Positions 16,373-25,339 of a stretch of DNA of 39,516 nucleotides are shown in pieces (position 1 is the first letter of the stretch; each line of letters starts with the position of its first letter). Under the pieces are notes generated by a model that had not been told where the DNA came from, made no database searches, and worked only from the letters and a program-made list of their open reading frames with translations. A program made the position numbers and the translations under genes. The stretch covers positions 1 through 39,516 of the forward strand of contig SLNO01000003.1 of the NCBI GenBank assembly GCA_007132975.1. Reading direction: 5' to 3'. Origin of the DNA: Balneolales bacterium. GTDB taxonomy: Bacteria; Bacteroidota; Rhodothermia; Balneolales; Natronogracilivirgulaceae.

Positions 16373-19165
16373 GTGCCATTTGCACGGCTTTGTTTGATAG
16401 CGATATTTCTGTCCGCTCCGGTGTTCCTGCCAGCGCCTGCGGAAGGGTACGCCCGCATTGTGACCCCGTATCCCGACAGCGAAGATACCGCTGATCCACC
16501 CGATGAAACTGACGAGACCGAAGACACACCCGACCGGCCCGGACGTGAAGAAGTCGAACCGCAGCAGCTGGATCGGGACGATCCCGACCGCCTGGATCCT
16601 GCTTCTGCCAGACCCGACCGGGCTGCGCCTGGTCGCATGGGCCCGGGCGAGACGACCGCTGCCGGGGAGGATGAAGTCCGGTTCTCATCGCGTGACTCCC
16701 TGCATTTCACCACCCGCGGGGAGCGCCGCGCCACCCTGTTTGGGAATGCAAGGGTTGGCAACCAGAAAGGCGAACTTACGGCTGGTGAAGTACTCCTCAA
16801 CCTCGACCGGAGTGAGATGAGCGCCCGGGCCGGCGACCCTGCCGACACCCTCTCGGAACCCGTGCTGCAACGGGGCGAAGACCGCATTCGCAGCCGCCAG
16901 ATCGCCTACAACTACCAGACTGACAAGGGGAAGTTCGATGTAGCCCGCATCACCATGGATCAGGGAAATGTCATCGGCACCCAGGTCAAACGCACTGCGC
17001 CGCACGTCATCTTTGTGGAAGACGGGATCTACTCCACGTGCGAGCTGGACCATCCCCACTTCTATATTCGCGCAAGGCGCATGAAGGTGGTGGATGAGGA
17101 CGAGATCTTCTTCACCCGCGCCCGGCTCTACATACTGGATATTCCCTATCCCCTGGTTTTTCCGTTTGGATATGTACCTTCCCGCATTTCGCGCAGGCAG
17201 TCCGGGATCCTTGAGCCATCTTTTACCTACCAGGACCAGCAAACCCGGGGGATTGGCCTGCAAAACCTGGGCTGGTTCCAGTATTTCAGTGACTACCTGA
17301 CCGGACAGGCGTCCATGGATATCTTCACATCGGGTACGTTCTACCTCAACACCCGGGCCAACTACCGGCGAACGGATCAGTATTCAGGATCGGTTGAGCT
17401 CGGCTACTCGCGTGACCAGGGCCTGGAACCGACCGATCCCGGATTCGTTACGAATGTGCAGAGAAATCTTGCCATCAGCCATAGCCAGACCCTCAATCCA
17501 CACTCCTCCATCTCAGCAAACATCAACCTCCGGACCGCCGATTTTTACAACCGGAACTCCTATGATTACCAGGACCGGGCGCAGGTGAGCACCACTTCAC
17601 GGGTCGCATACAACTTCAACCATCCTGGCGGAGCCTACTCTTTCAACCTCTCCGGCTCCAGCACCCAGGACTTCTCCACTGATGCCACCACCATCACCGG
17701 TCCCGCCATGAACTTCTCCCTGCGGAGGGTGACACCTTTTCAGCGCTCGGGTCCTGCGCGCAGGGAATCGTGGTACGAGACGTTGAGCATTCAGTACAAC
17801 AACCGGCTTGATTCGCGCTACACATTCCGCCCGCTTGAAGAGACCGATATCGGTTTTTTTGAGGCCCTTTTCAATCCTTCAAGACATCGTAAGGCAACGG
17901 GCGATATCCGTCACATCAATGCGGGTATGCGCCAGACAGTACGTGCCGATATGCAGCTTTTGAACGCTACTTATGCCAATATTGGCACCAATGTCAGTTT
18001 CAATGAGTATTGGTACCCCGAAACATACCGGGAGGAGTGGGATCCGGAGCTGAACCGGGTCGTTCCCAGGATGGAGAGCGGCTTTGCCACTGGACGCGAT
18101 TTCCAGACAAGCCTGAGCCTGAACACAACGGTCTACGGTTTGAGCGAGGCGCGCATCGGACGGTTCGAAGGGTTCCGGCACACCTTGCGCCCGTCCGTCA
18201 GTTTCAGTTACCGTCCCGATTTCAGCGATGATTTCTGGGGGTTCTACCGCGAAGTGCAGATCAACCAGGCCGGCGATACACGGAAATACTCCATTTTCCA
18301 GGGGGGCGTGGTGCAGGGTCCGGCCGCCGGCGAACAGCGCGCACTGAGCCTGAGCCTGAACAACGTGCTGGAGGCCAAGGAGGTCCGGCGGGATACCACC
18401 GGCGAGCGCAATGAGCGGGTGGTGCGGCTCATCGACCGGTTCAACCTGAGTACAAGCTACAACTTTGCGGCGGAAAGCTTCAACCTTTCCAACCTCACCG
18501 CAGCCATATCCTCCTCGTTCTTCCAAAACCTGAACCTGAATGCAAACGCCACCTTCAGCTTCTATGCCACCGATGACGACGGGAACCTGATCGACCGCTA
18601 TCTCTGGAATGACAGCAACCGGCTGATGCGACTGGTTAACTTTACTTTTGCCGCAAGTACGCGCTTCAGCGGAGGTGGGAGCAACGGTCGCGGTCGGTTT
18701 GAACAACGGAAATGGCACTATCCCGAACACTACGACCCGCTGGACCAGTCCCGATTCAACCCGATTGACGAAGCTATTTATTACGGCAATGTGGAGCGGG
18801 TGGATGTGCCGTGGTCCATGAACCTCAGCTTCAACTACCGATGGCGCAAAGGGCCCGGGACCACGATCACCAGGTCGGCCGTTGTCAATGCCCAGAGCGT
18901 CCAGTTTCGGCTGACGCCGGAATGGCAGGTTGGCACATCCCTTGGCTACGATTTCATTGAAAAGGAACTTACCCCTTCACGCTTCAACATCACCCGCAAC
19001 CTGCACTGCTGGGACCTGACATTCCAGTGGAATCCATTCGGCGACTTCAAATTCTTCCTGTTCCGCCTTTCGGTGCGCGATTCACAGCTTCACGGCCTGT
19101 TCCAGAAATTGCCTGGCCTCAACAACCTTGAGCGCAGCAGCAGCCCGATCAACCGTTTCCGTTGA
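16373..19165 (+). CDS. lptD: LPS-assembly outer-membrane protein LptD
   Basis: A 930-residue protein that would insert lipopolysaccharide into the outer leaflet, together with LptE. It has a signal peptide (1-24, GTG start), an acidic Pro/Asp/Arg linker (about 33-95), an OstA/LptA-like beta-jellyroll (about 100-215), and then a large beta-barrel with alternating aromatic strands. The segment STCELDHPHFYIRARR followed by LYILDIPYPLVFPFGYVPSR is the LptD hallmark of Bacteroidota-like proteins. After the signal peptide only two cysteines exist (Cys223 and Cys879), so one disulfide between the jellyroll and the barrel end is plausible. It starts 26 bases after the ROK kinase stop, and it is convergent with ribE. 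Confidence 0.93.
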   Translation: MPFARLCLIAIFLSAPVFLPAPAEGYARIVTPYPDSEDTADPPDETDETEDTPDRPGREEVEPQQLDRDDPDRLDPASARPDRAAPGRMGPGETTAAGEDEVRFSSRDSLHFTTRGERRATLFGNARVGNQKGELTAGEVLLNLDRSEMSARAGDPADTLSEPVLQRGEDRIRSRQIAYNYQTDKGKFDVARITMDQGNVIGTQVKRTAPHVIFVEDGIYSTCELDHPHFYIRARRMKVVDEDEIFFTRARLYILDIPYPLVFPFGYVPSRISRRQSGILEPSFTYQDQQTRGIGLQNLGWFQYFSDYLTGQASMDIFTSGTFYLNTRANYRRTDQYSGSVELGYSRDQGLEPTDPGFVTNVQRNLAISHSQTLNPHSSISANINLRTADFYNRNSYDYQDRAQVSTTSRVAYNFNHPGGAYSFNLSGSSTQDFSTDATTITGPAMNFSLRRVTPFQRSGPARRESWYETLSIQYNNRLDSRYTFRPLEETDIGFFEALFNPSRHRKATGDIRHINAGMRQTVRADMQLLNATYANIGTNVSFNEYWYPETYREEWDPELNRVVPRMESGFATGRDFQTSLSLNTTVYGLSEARIGRFEGFRHTLRPSVSFSYRPDFSDDFWGFYREVQINQAGDTRKYSIFQGGVVQGPAAGEQRALSLSLNNVLEAKEVRRDTTGERNERVVRLIDRFNLSTSYNFAAESFNLSNLTAAISSSFFQNLNLNANATFSFYATDDDGNLIDRYLWNDSNRLMRLVNFTFAASTRFSGGGSNGRGRFEQRKWHYPEHYDPLDQSRFNPIDEAIYYGNVERVDVPWSMNLSFNYRWRKGPGTTITRSAVVNAQSVQFRLTPEWQVGTSLGYDFIEKELTPSRFNITRNLHCWDLTFQWNPFGDFKFFLFRLSVRDSQLHGLFQKLPGLNNLERSSSPINRFR

Positions 19166-19205
19166 TCTTAATTGACGAATCCGGCCATTTGCTGACTGGG
19201 AAATG

Positions 19206-19239
19206 AGCAGACTTCTTGCGAAAGCAGACTTCTTGCGAA
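19206..19239. repeat. 17-base perfect tandem duplication
   Basis: AGCAGACTTCTTGCGAA occurs twice head to tail (19206-19222 and 19223-19239) between the convergent lptD and ribE genes. It is too short to be more than a slippage event. Confidence 0.85.
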
Positions 19240-19256
19240 TATAAAACCGTGCACCG

Positions 19257-19949
19257 TTACCGGTCGTCGCCGGTGAATCCGCTCTCACGAAGCAGCTGGT
19301 CGGTAACACCCCCGGTCAGCCCACCTGCCGAACCGCCGCGCGAACCTCCTGATGAGCCCGCTTCCCGGTTCTGCATGAAGCGCAGCACGTACTTGCCGAG
19401 GATGTCGAACTCCAGGTTGACCCGGTCGCCCTTCTTGCGGTTTTTGATTACCGTATGCTCCCAGGTGTAAGGAATGATGGCCACGGTGAACGAATTTCCT
19501 GACTCGCGGGCCACGGTGAGGCTTATTCCGTCAATGGCAATGCTGCCACGTCCCACGACCAGGTCGCGCCACTGGGGGTCGTACCCGATCGTACACAGCC
19601 AATTTGTACCTTCTTTCTGCACATCAAGCAACTCTCCGGTGGTATCCACGTGCCCCTGGACAATGTGCCCATCAATGCGCTGGGCCAGCGAGAGCGACCG
19701 CTCCAGATTTACCACTGCACCGGGCTTTAGATCGCCCAGTGCGGTTTTCCGAAGGGTCTCTTCCACCACCTGAACCGTGACGGCGTTCTTGTCCTGGCGG
19801 ACCACTGTCTGGCATACTCCGTTGACGCACAGGCTGTTGTCCACCTCCAGAGTCGCGGCCAGCTTGCAGGATATGGTCAGCTCTTTTCCACCGCCGATAT
19901 CGCGGACGGATGTGATTTTTCCCAGTTCTTCAATAATTCCATTGAACAT
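19257..19949 (-). CDS. ribE: riboflavin synthase (alpha subunit type)
   Basis: A 230-residue riboflavin synthase, which makes riboflavin and a pyrimidinedione from two 6,7-dimethyl-8-ribityllumazines. It begins MFNGIIEELGKI and consists of two tandem lumazine-binding halves: SLCVNGVCQTVV / GHIVQGHVDTTG in the first and IAIDGISLTV / YTWEHTV in the second. The core ends near residue 195. A 35-residue tail, first Gly/Ser/Ala-rich and then charged, extends it beyond the usual 195-215. The ATG has AGGAG seven bases before it. It follows ribD by 65 bases, probably in one transcript. No FMN riboswitch was noticed upstream of ribD. Confidence 0.95.
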   Translation of the reverse strand: MFNGIIEELGKITSVRDIGGGKELTISCKLAATLEVDNSLCVNGVCQTVVRQDKNAVTVQVVEETLRKTALGDLKPGAVVNLERSLSLAQRIDGHIVQGHVDTTGELLDVQKEGTNWLCTIGYDPQWRDLVVGRGSIAIDGISLTVARESGNSFTVAIIPYTWEHTVIKNRKKGDRVNLEFDILGKYVLRFMQNREAGSSGGSRGGSAGGLTGGVTDQLLRESGFTGDDR

Positions 19950-20014
19950 CGGTATGCTCCTCAGGTTGGTGTTTAATAATGAAAGATGTCCTGCACCGGT
20001 TCAGGTCCGGCCGT

Positions 20015-21139
20015 TCAAAGATATCCGGTAAAAAGCATGTCGTCACCGGCGCGGGTCCACTCCGCTGAGCGGAACCCGATGATTTCGCTCATGCGGTCGA
20101 TCCCCAGGCCCAGGAAGCTCCTGGTGCCTCCTCCAAGCATTTTGGGCGCGATGAACAGGTGCAGCTTGTCCACCAGGTTGTCGCGTACAAGTGCAGAGGC
20201 AAGCTGTGAGCCGGCTTCCACCAGGATGGATGAGACGCCGAGTTCGCCAATGCGGGCAATCGCCTGTTCCAGGTTGCAGTGCCCGTTGAGCTCCGATACA
20301 TGCACTGTTTGGCCGCGGAAGTAGTCCGGCTGGAGCAATCCAAGTGCCGGGTCTTCCTGTTTGGGGACCACGCCGGGATTACAGGTCACACGGATGGTCT
20401 TGTCCTCATGGATGTCACTGAACAGGTGGAGTTCGGATGGAAGCGAGCCGGGCCCGTCGATCACAATGCGCCTGGGCTGCCGCCCGTTCACATGCCTGAC
20501 CGTAAGCCGGGGATTGTCCAGGAGCGCGGTGTTGCGCCCCACCATCACGGCATCGTATTCGCTGCGCCACTGGTGGACCAACCGTCGCGACTCCTCCCCG
20601 GATATCCAGCGGGAATCGCCGTCGGGGGCGGCAATGTAGCCGTCCAGCGTCTGGGCCACCTTGAGGATCACATAGGGCTTGCCGAACCGGATGTTGAACA
20701 GGAACACCTCGTTCAGTTTGCGGGCCTCCTCTTCCAGCACACCGGTTGCCACCGTTATACCTTTCGATCTGAGGTGGGCAATGCCCTTGCCATTGACCAG
20801 CGGGTTGGGGTCGGTCATGGCCACGACTACCCGCTTGAGCGGATATTTGGCCAGCTCGTGGGCGCATGGCGGTGTCTTGCCGTGGTGTGAGCAGGGTTCC
20901 AGCGTGACATAGACGGTGGCGTCCAGCAGGTCGGACCGGTCTTTGACCGAATTCAGAGCGTTGATCTCCGCGTGCTCCTTTCCGTAGCGCTCGTGGTATC
21001 CCTGTCCGACGAGCACACCGTCGCGCGAGTAGATGACGCATCCAACCAGCGGATTGGGAGAAACATATCCCTTTCCTTTTTCGGCAAGCCTGAGGGCCCG
21101 CCTCATGCGCTTTATATCTTCGGCGGATGCGTCATGCAT
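20015..21139 (-). CDS. ribD: bifunctional riboflavin deaminase/reductase RibD
   Basis: A 374-residue two-domain enzyme for steps two and three of riboflavin synthesis. Residues 1-145 are the deaminase: HAE (56-58) and PCSHHGKTPPC (82-92) supply the zinc ligands and proton shuttle. Residues 150-374 are the reductase, with GKPYVILKVAQTLDGYIAA, SRWISGEESR and the late LVEAGSQLASALV. Length and order match E. coli RibD. It starts two bases after the stop of the upstream foldase gene, so the two are almost certainly co-transcribed, and ribE comes next. Confidence 0.96.
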   Translation of the reverse strand: MHDASAEDIKRMRRALRLAEKGKGYVSPNPLVGCVIYSRDGVLVGQGYHERYGKEHAEINALNSVKDRSDLLDATVYVTLEPCSHHGKTPPCAHELAKYPLKRVVVAMTDPNPLVNGKGIAHLRSKGITVATGVLEEEARKLNEVFLFNIRFGKPYVILKVAQTLDGYIAAPDGDSRWISGEESRRLVHQWRSEYDAVMVGRNTALLDNPRLTVRHVNGRQPRRIVIDGPGSLPSELHLFSDIHEDKTIRVTCNPGVVPKQEDPALGLLQPDYFRGQTVHVSELNGHCNLEQAIARIGELGVSSILVEAGSQLASALVRDNLVDKLHLFIAPKMLGGGTRSFLGLGIDRMSEIIGFRSAEWTRAGDDMLFTGYL

Positions 21140-21141
21140 GC

Positions 21142-23229
21142 TTACATGGGCCGCTGCATCATGCGCTGCTGTGTACGGAAATCACGGACGTCGGCATCTG
21201 CCTTGAGCCGATCCACCCAGACCGAACCGAATGCCGCATTTTTCTGCTGCTGGAGCTGCTCACGTATCTGACGGCGCTCGGCCGTTGTCATGGTGGCAGG
21301 ATCGGCCATGGTGCGTTCGGTAACGACCATTACAAAAGCAGCGCTGTTGCCCGAAATCACCGGGGAAAGCTGCCCTTCGGCAAGCGAAAAAGCGGCGCCC
21401 ACCACTTTGGGCTCACGACCGGCTCCCGGAACCGTGGCGGCGTTGAGGCGGATGCGCTCGGCGCCCTGCACCGACTTCCCGCCCGTTTCAGCCAGCTCCT
21501 CAAGGGATCCGACACCGCCCAGCATCTCGCTGACACGGCGGGCCATGAGCTCCTTGCGTTTCTGTTCGCGAAGCAGCGACTCAATCTGCGAGCGCACTTC
21601 GTCGAGCGGACGCGTACCGGCGGGAACAATCTCATCCACCCGGAAGACAATGAATTTGTCCTCGGTCTCGATCACTTCGGAGACGGAGCCTCTTCTCATG
21701 TGCGGAAGCTCGTTGAGCACGATGCGGCTCTGACCCAGTCCGGTTATGAACGGATTGCCTTCGGTGGCCACACCTTCCTGTACCGTGAAACCGCTGCGCT
21801 CGGCTTCGCTCACAAAGCCGTCAGATTGCGCAAAATACTGGAAGTCCTCGGCCTCGTTGGCCAGTCTCTGCACCGTCTCAAACGGATCGGGCTCAACATC
21901 CTGGCTCAGGTCGGCAAAACGGATGTCACGGTTGGTGCGGTCAACGATCTGGAACAGGAAAATGCCGTCATCTCCCGCAAGCGGCCCGATAACCGAACCG
22001 GTGGATGCGGCAAAAATGGCATTGGCCTTGGCGGCAGGCTTGTCATCTCGCTCTATGTAACCGAGGTCGCCGCCCCTTCTGGCCGACTGGCTGTGGGTGG
22101 AGTAGGTTTCCGCCAGCCGTGAAAATGTCTCGCCACCGCGGGCACGGCCCACCAGCTCTTCGGCCAGCTCCCGTCCGGCAGCATTATCCGAAAGGCGGAT
22201 CTGCCGCACGCGGACATAAGTCTGGTCCGAGGGACGCTCATCCAGCAATCTCACCATGTGGGCGCGGTTGTTGTGGATAAAGGGCTCGCTGACTTCGCCC
22301 ACACCCAGCTCAAAAGCTCTCAGGTGCTCGGGACGGACTTCCGATGGCTTCAGGAAGTTCTCGACATAGCTCGTTTCGGAGAAATGATCCGTCAGGAACC
22401 GGGAAACGTTGTCTGTTTCCCTGAATTCGTCGCGCAGCCGGGCAAGGTAGTCCAGGGTCCGCAGGGTATCATCGGCCGTCGGGGCAATGGAAAACGTCAC
22501 ATAGGAGATGCGCCATGATTGGTTTCTCTGGAACCGCTGCTCGTTATTGCGGTAGAAAGAGCGGATTTCAGAATCGCTCACTTCAATTTCATCAGATGGG
22601 ATATCCGAGTAGGGAAAACGCACAAACTCAAAGCTGGCCCGGCTGTTCTGACGCACGTAATGCTGCCGCACTTCAAAATCCGATACACGCAGCGAGGCCT
22701 CAACATACTGGCCCAGTTTCTGCTGCCGCCGCTGCTCGCGCAACTGCTGCTCGATCATGATCCAGATCTCACGGTTTTCAGGCGCCTCAATGGCATTCAT
22801 AAGCGCCACACGGTCAATGGTGCCATCCTCACGGGCAAATTGCTGACGAATAAACGGGTCGGGATTGTCGCCCGTAACCATGTCAATCAGCTCCGAGTCG
22901 GTCACAATAATGCCCATGTCCTGCATTTTCTGCTTGAGGATCTTGTCCACGATCAGCTCTTCCCACGCCATTTCTTCGTACTGGGCGCGAATTTCACTGT
23001 CGGGGCTGGCGCCGGTCTGCTGGCGGTACTGCTCGGTGTACAGGTTGATCCGCTGGTTGAACTCCGCCCAGGAGACGGGCTCGCGGTTCACCTCGCCCAT
23101 GTTGCGCGGACCGGCCATCATGGCGTCAAAAACCTGGGTGTCCGCAAGCACCCAAAGCAGTCCGAATGATAGGATCAGGATCCAGATAATATACTTGGTG
23201 CCGGATCTCAGTTTTTGCATCAAACCCAT
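21142..23229 (-). CDS. ppiD: PpiD-type periplasmic foldase with parvulin domain
   Basis: A 695-residue membrane-anchored chaperone. A single N-terminal membrane helix lies at about 11-30, followed by a SurA-N-like helical region (about 45-200) and a parvulin-type peptidyl-prolyl isomerase domain (about 338-430: VRVRQIRLS, FSRLAETYS, ARRGGDLGY, IGPLAGDDGIFLFQIVD). A second, degenerate parvulin-like region follows (about 500-610). It would assist outer-membrane protein folding, as PpiD and SurA do. It is upstream of ribD with a two-base gap. A Bacteroidota-type promoter lies about 70 bases before its start. Confidence 0.9.
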   Translation of the reverse strand: MGLMQKLRSGTKYIIWILILSFGLLWVLADTQVFDAMMAGPRNMGEVNREPVSWAEFNQRINLYTEQYRQQTGASPDSEIRAQYEEMAWEELIVDKILKQKMQDMGIIVTDSELIDMVTGDNPDPFIRQQFAREDGTIDRVALMNAIEAPENREIWIMIEQQLREQRRQQKLGQYVEASLRVSDFEVRQHYVRQNSRASFEFVRFPYSDIPSDEIEVSDSEIRSFYRNNEQRFQRNQSWRISYVTFSIAPTADDTLRTLDYLARLRDEFRETDNVSRFLTDHFSETSYVENFLKPSEVRPEHLRAFELGVGEVSEPFIHNNRAHMVRLLDERPSDQTYVRVRQIRLSDNAAGRELAEELVGRARGGETFSRLAETYSTHSQSARRGGDLGYIERDDKPAAKANAIFAASTGSVIGPLAGDDGIFLFQIVDRTNRDIRFADLSQDVEPDPFETVQRLANEAEDFQYFAQSDGFVSEAERSGFTVQEGVATEGNPFITGLGQSRIVLNELPHMRRGSVSEVIETEDKFIVFRVDEIVPAGTRPLDEVRSQIESLLREQKRKELMARRVSEMLGGVGSLEELAETGGKSVQGAERIRLNAATVPGAGREPKVVGAAFSLAEGQLSPVISGNSAAFVMVVTERTMADPATMTTAERRQIREQLQQQKNAAFGSVWVDRLKADADVRDFRTQQRMMQRPM

Positions 23230-23643
23230 AATAAAACCTCAGAAACGTGTAATTGTAAAAGTCGTTCGGAATAACGGTTGAAACTTCATTTTTAGCTTGG
23301 AAAGATACGGCAATTGCCTCGAATTACAAAGCTATTAGGTATAACGAAGGCGCTATCCGTTTGGTGCCGGAAACATGCCGGTGCGTGGATGCCCGCCGGC
23401 GATTCCAATGCCCCCGAAACGGTCCCTGCCAGGTGGATGGCATCACCGATCGGCGACCAGGTCAGGAATGCGTGGATGACAACCCCGAACGCCCGGCTGC
23501 TTTTACGGGTGGATGGCAGCCCGCGCCCGTATTGCCACACCGCGGTCTGGCGATACGCCGTGGCGCTTTCAGAATTACACAACCCGGAAATGGCGCATTC
23601 AGATGTAACGCAAACAGTAGTGACACACTCAGAAGTGGCGCAC
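23230..23643. other. 414-base intergenic region upstream of ppiD
   Basis: No gene is supported here. A 96-codon minus frame and the beginning of a long plus frame that runs antisense through mlaD have no domain and no plausible start signal. The region holds the ppiD promoter at one end and the 15-base tandem array at the other. Confidence 0.55.
23300..23329 (-). promoter_or_regulatory. Bacteroidota-type promoter of ppiD
   Basis: On the minus strand TTG (23327-23329) and TATCTTTC (23300-23307) are exactly 19 bases apart. This fits the Bacteroidota sigma factor consensus (-33 TTG, -7 TAnnTTTG) with one mismatch. It lies 70 bases before the start codon. Confidence 0.6.
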
Positions 23644-23658
23644 TCAGAATATATCCAC
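23554..23658. repeat. 15-base degenerate tandem array overlapping the mlaD stop
   Basis: About seven units of 15 bases. The clearest is TCAGAAGTGGCGCAC (23629-23643). TCAGA recurs at 23569, 23599, 23629 and 23644, i.e. at 30, 30 and 15 bases, and the unit ends GTGGCGC or GTAACGC recur in phase, including a first unit at 23554. On the mlaD strand several units begin with TGA, in frame with the real stop. Confidence 0.65.
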
Positions 23659-24576
23659 CAGGCGCATGTGCTTGAGGAAGTGCCGCGGATCTTCTTCGAG
23701 GATCCGGGTAATGTTCTTCAGGTTGATGGCGAGGCTGTCCAGGTTCTCGTAGAGCGATGGGTCCTGGATAAGGCGCCCCAGCGTGCCTTCACCGCTGTTG
23801 ATCTGCTGCATCATCAGGTGCAGTTCGGTGCTTACGCCGCCAAGTTCCGTGGATACCACGCCAAGCTCCCGGCTGGTGGTCTCCAGATTGGCCAGGATCT
23901 CCTCAAGCTGCCCCTTGCTGCCTGCACTGAGTGTATCCAGGCTGGCCATCATGCTTTTCAGGTGGATGATGGATTCCTCCAGGTCTGCGCTCCGCGACTG
24001 CAGAAGCCGGTTGATCTGTTGCGACGACTGGCTGAGCGCTCCTATTGTCTGGCGGATATCTTCCTTGCCGCCATCCGCCAGCACGTCATCGATCTGCCCG
24101 AGCACGCCCGCCAGATGGCCTGTCGTCCTCTCAATATCCGGTTTCAGATCCTCAGCGAACGCCTGAAGCTCGGCAAAACCACCCTGGTCATAGATGCCCT
24201 CGATGAAGCCGCCGTCCGGTATCATCTCATCCCGGCCCGAGTGGTGGATGCGCACCCTCTTGGTGCCGATGAGGTCGGCCGCCTCGATGTATGCGCGCGA
24301 GCCGACGGGGATGCCTTCGGTAAAGGAGAGGTTCATCACCACCTCCACACTGTCGGGACCTGCCAGCCGCACCCGGTTCACTGAGCCGATCTTGACGCCC
24401 GACATGTAGACCGAGGTGCCGGGATTGACCCCATCCACCTGAGAGAAATAGGTATAAAGCTGCAGGCTCGGACGGAACAGGGGCACGTCCTGCATGAGCC
24501 GGAAACCGATCACGGCGATCAGCATGGCGATTACGATGGTCAATCCAATCTTTATTTCATTCTGAACTTTTTTCAA
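23644..24576 (-). CDS. mlaD: MCE-domain lipid-transport protein MlaD
   Basis: A 310-residue periplasmic-facing subunit of the phospholipid transporter. A membrane helix (about 9-28) leads into one MCE domain (about 38-120): LYTYFSQVDGVNPGTSVYMSGVKIGSVN and then AYIEAADLIGTKRVRIH. A long helical tail (about 130-310) with heptad-like Leu/Ile spacing follows, as in other Bacteroidota MlaD proteins. It begins with TTG at 24576, supported by GGAG six bases upstream and by the family N-terminus. It is the last gene of mlaE-mlaF-mlaD, 18 bases after mlaF. Confidence 0.92.
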   Translation of the reverse strand: MKKVQNEIKIGLTIVIAMLIAVIGFRLMQDVPLFRPSLQLYTYFSQVDGVNPGTSVYMSGVKIGSVNRVRLAGPDSVEVVMNLSFTEGIPVGSRAYIEAADLIGTKRVRIHHSGRDEMIPDGGFIEGIYDQGGFAELQAFAEDLKPDIERTTGHLAGVLGQIDDVLADGGKEDIRQTIGALSQSSQQINRLLQSRSADLEESIIHLKSMMASLDTLSAGSKGQLEEILANLETTSRELGVVSTELGGVSTELHLMMQQINSGEGTLGRLIQDPSLYENLDSLAINLKNITRILEEDPRHFLKHMRLVDIF

Positions 24577-24594
24577 ACCGGGCTCCGCATTGAG

Positions 24595-25329
24595 TTAAAT
24601 AGTGTATTCACTGGCTTTGACAAAGGCTTTCAGTTCCGGGTGGTCGCTGACGCGCAGCTCGTCCACGGTCCCGTACCAGCTCAGCTTCTGTTTGTCGAGG
24701 AACGCGACCTTGTCGGCCACGCGCAGGACGCTGTGCATGTCGTGGGTAATAACGATAGAGGTGATGTCGAGCGTGTCTGCCATGCTGATGATCAGGTCGT
24801 TGATCTCGTCCGATGTCTGCGGGTCGAGGCCGGACGTTGGCTCATCATACAGAAGATACTCCGGTTTCATCACAATTGCGCGCGCCAGTCCCACGCGTTT
24901 TCTCATGCCGCCGGACAGCTCGGCTGGTGACTTGGTCCCGATATCCGCCAGGTTGACCAGCTCCAGCGATTCCATCACCCGCTCATGGATCTGCTTCTCG
25001 CTGAGGTCGCTGAAAAAGCGCAGCGGGAAGGCCACGTTTTCATAGGCGGTAATGGAGTCGAAAAGGGCGGCTCCCTGAAAGAGCACCCCGAACTGCTGCC
25101 GCATCTTGCGCAGGCGGGCGTAGCGGATCTCGAACACGTTCAGGCCGTCGATGAGCACCTCGCCGGAATCGGGATAGAGCAGCACGTTGAGGTGTTTCAT
25201 GAGCACGGACTTGCCAGATCCGGACTTGCCAATGACCGCAAGGGTCTCCCCCTCTTCGATGGTCAGGCTCACATCCTCCCAGACGAGGTTGGAACCGAAA
25301 CTTTTCGTAAGATTCTTGATTTCGATCAT
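24595..25329 (-). CDS. mlaF: phospholipid-transport ABC ATPase MlaF
   Basis: A 244-residue ABC ATPase. It carries Walker A GKSGSGKS, the signature LSGGMRKRVGLARA, Walker B YLLYDEPTSGLDP, and the switch His in VITHDMHSV. The LSGGMRKR variant is typical of MlaF/Mkl ATPases, which power the transport of phospholipids between the membranes. It starts 10 bases after mlaE and precedes mlaD by 18 bases, the standard order of this transporter. Mla proteins B and C are not in the window. Confidence 0.95.
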   Translation of the reverse strand: MIEIKNLTKSFGSNLVWEDVSLTIEEGETLAVIGKSGSGKSVLMKHLNVLLYPDSGEVLIDGLNVFEIRYARLRKMRQQFGVLFQGAALFDSITAYENVAFPLRFFSDLSEKQIHERVMESLELVNLADIGTKSPAELSGGMRKRVGLARAIVMKPEYLLYDEPTSGLDPQTSDEINDLIISMADTLDITSIVITHDMHSVLRVADKVAFLDKQKLSWYGTVDELRVSDHPELKAFVKASEYTI

Positions 25330-25339
25330 GGTGTTGCGG

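Noticed and set aside
17879-18730. A 283-codon minus-strand frame inside lptD
   Set aside because: It lies opposite the barrel region, which has clear periodic beta-strand coding. No family features are seen in the minus frame.
21127-22122. A 331-codon plus-strand frame antisense to ppiD
   Set aside because: It is a shadow of the GC-rich ppiD coding sequence, without domain or operon logic.
23314-24384. A 356-codon plus-strand frame antisense to mlaD, with HSEVA-like pentapeptides at its start
   Set aside because: It mirrors the codon structure of mlaD, which has a complete MCE domain and operon context. The pentapeptides are only the translation of the 15-base array.
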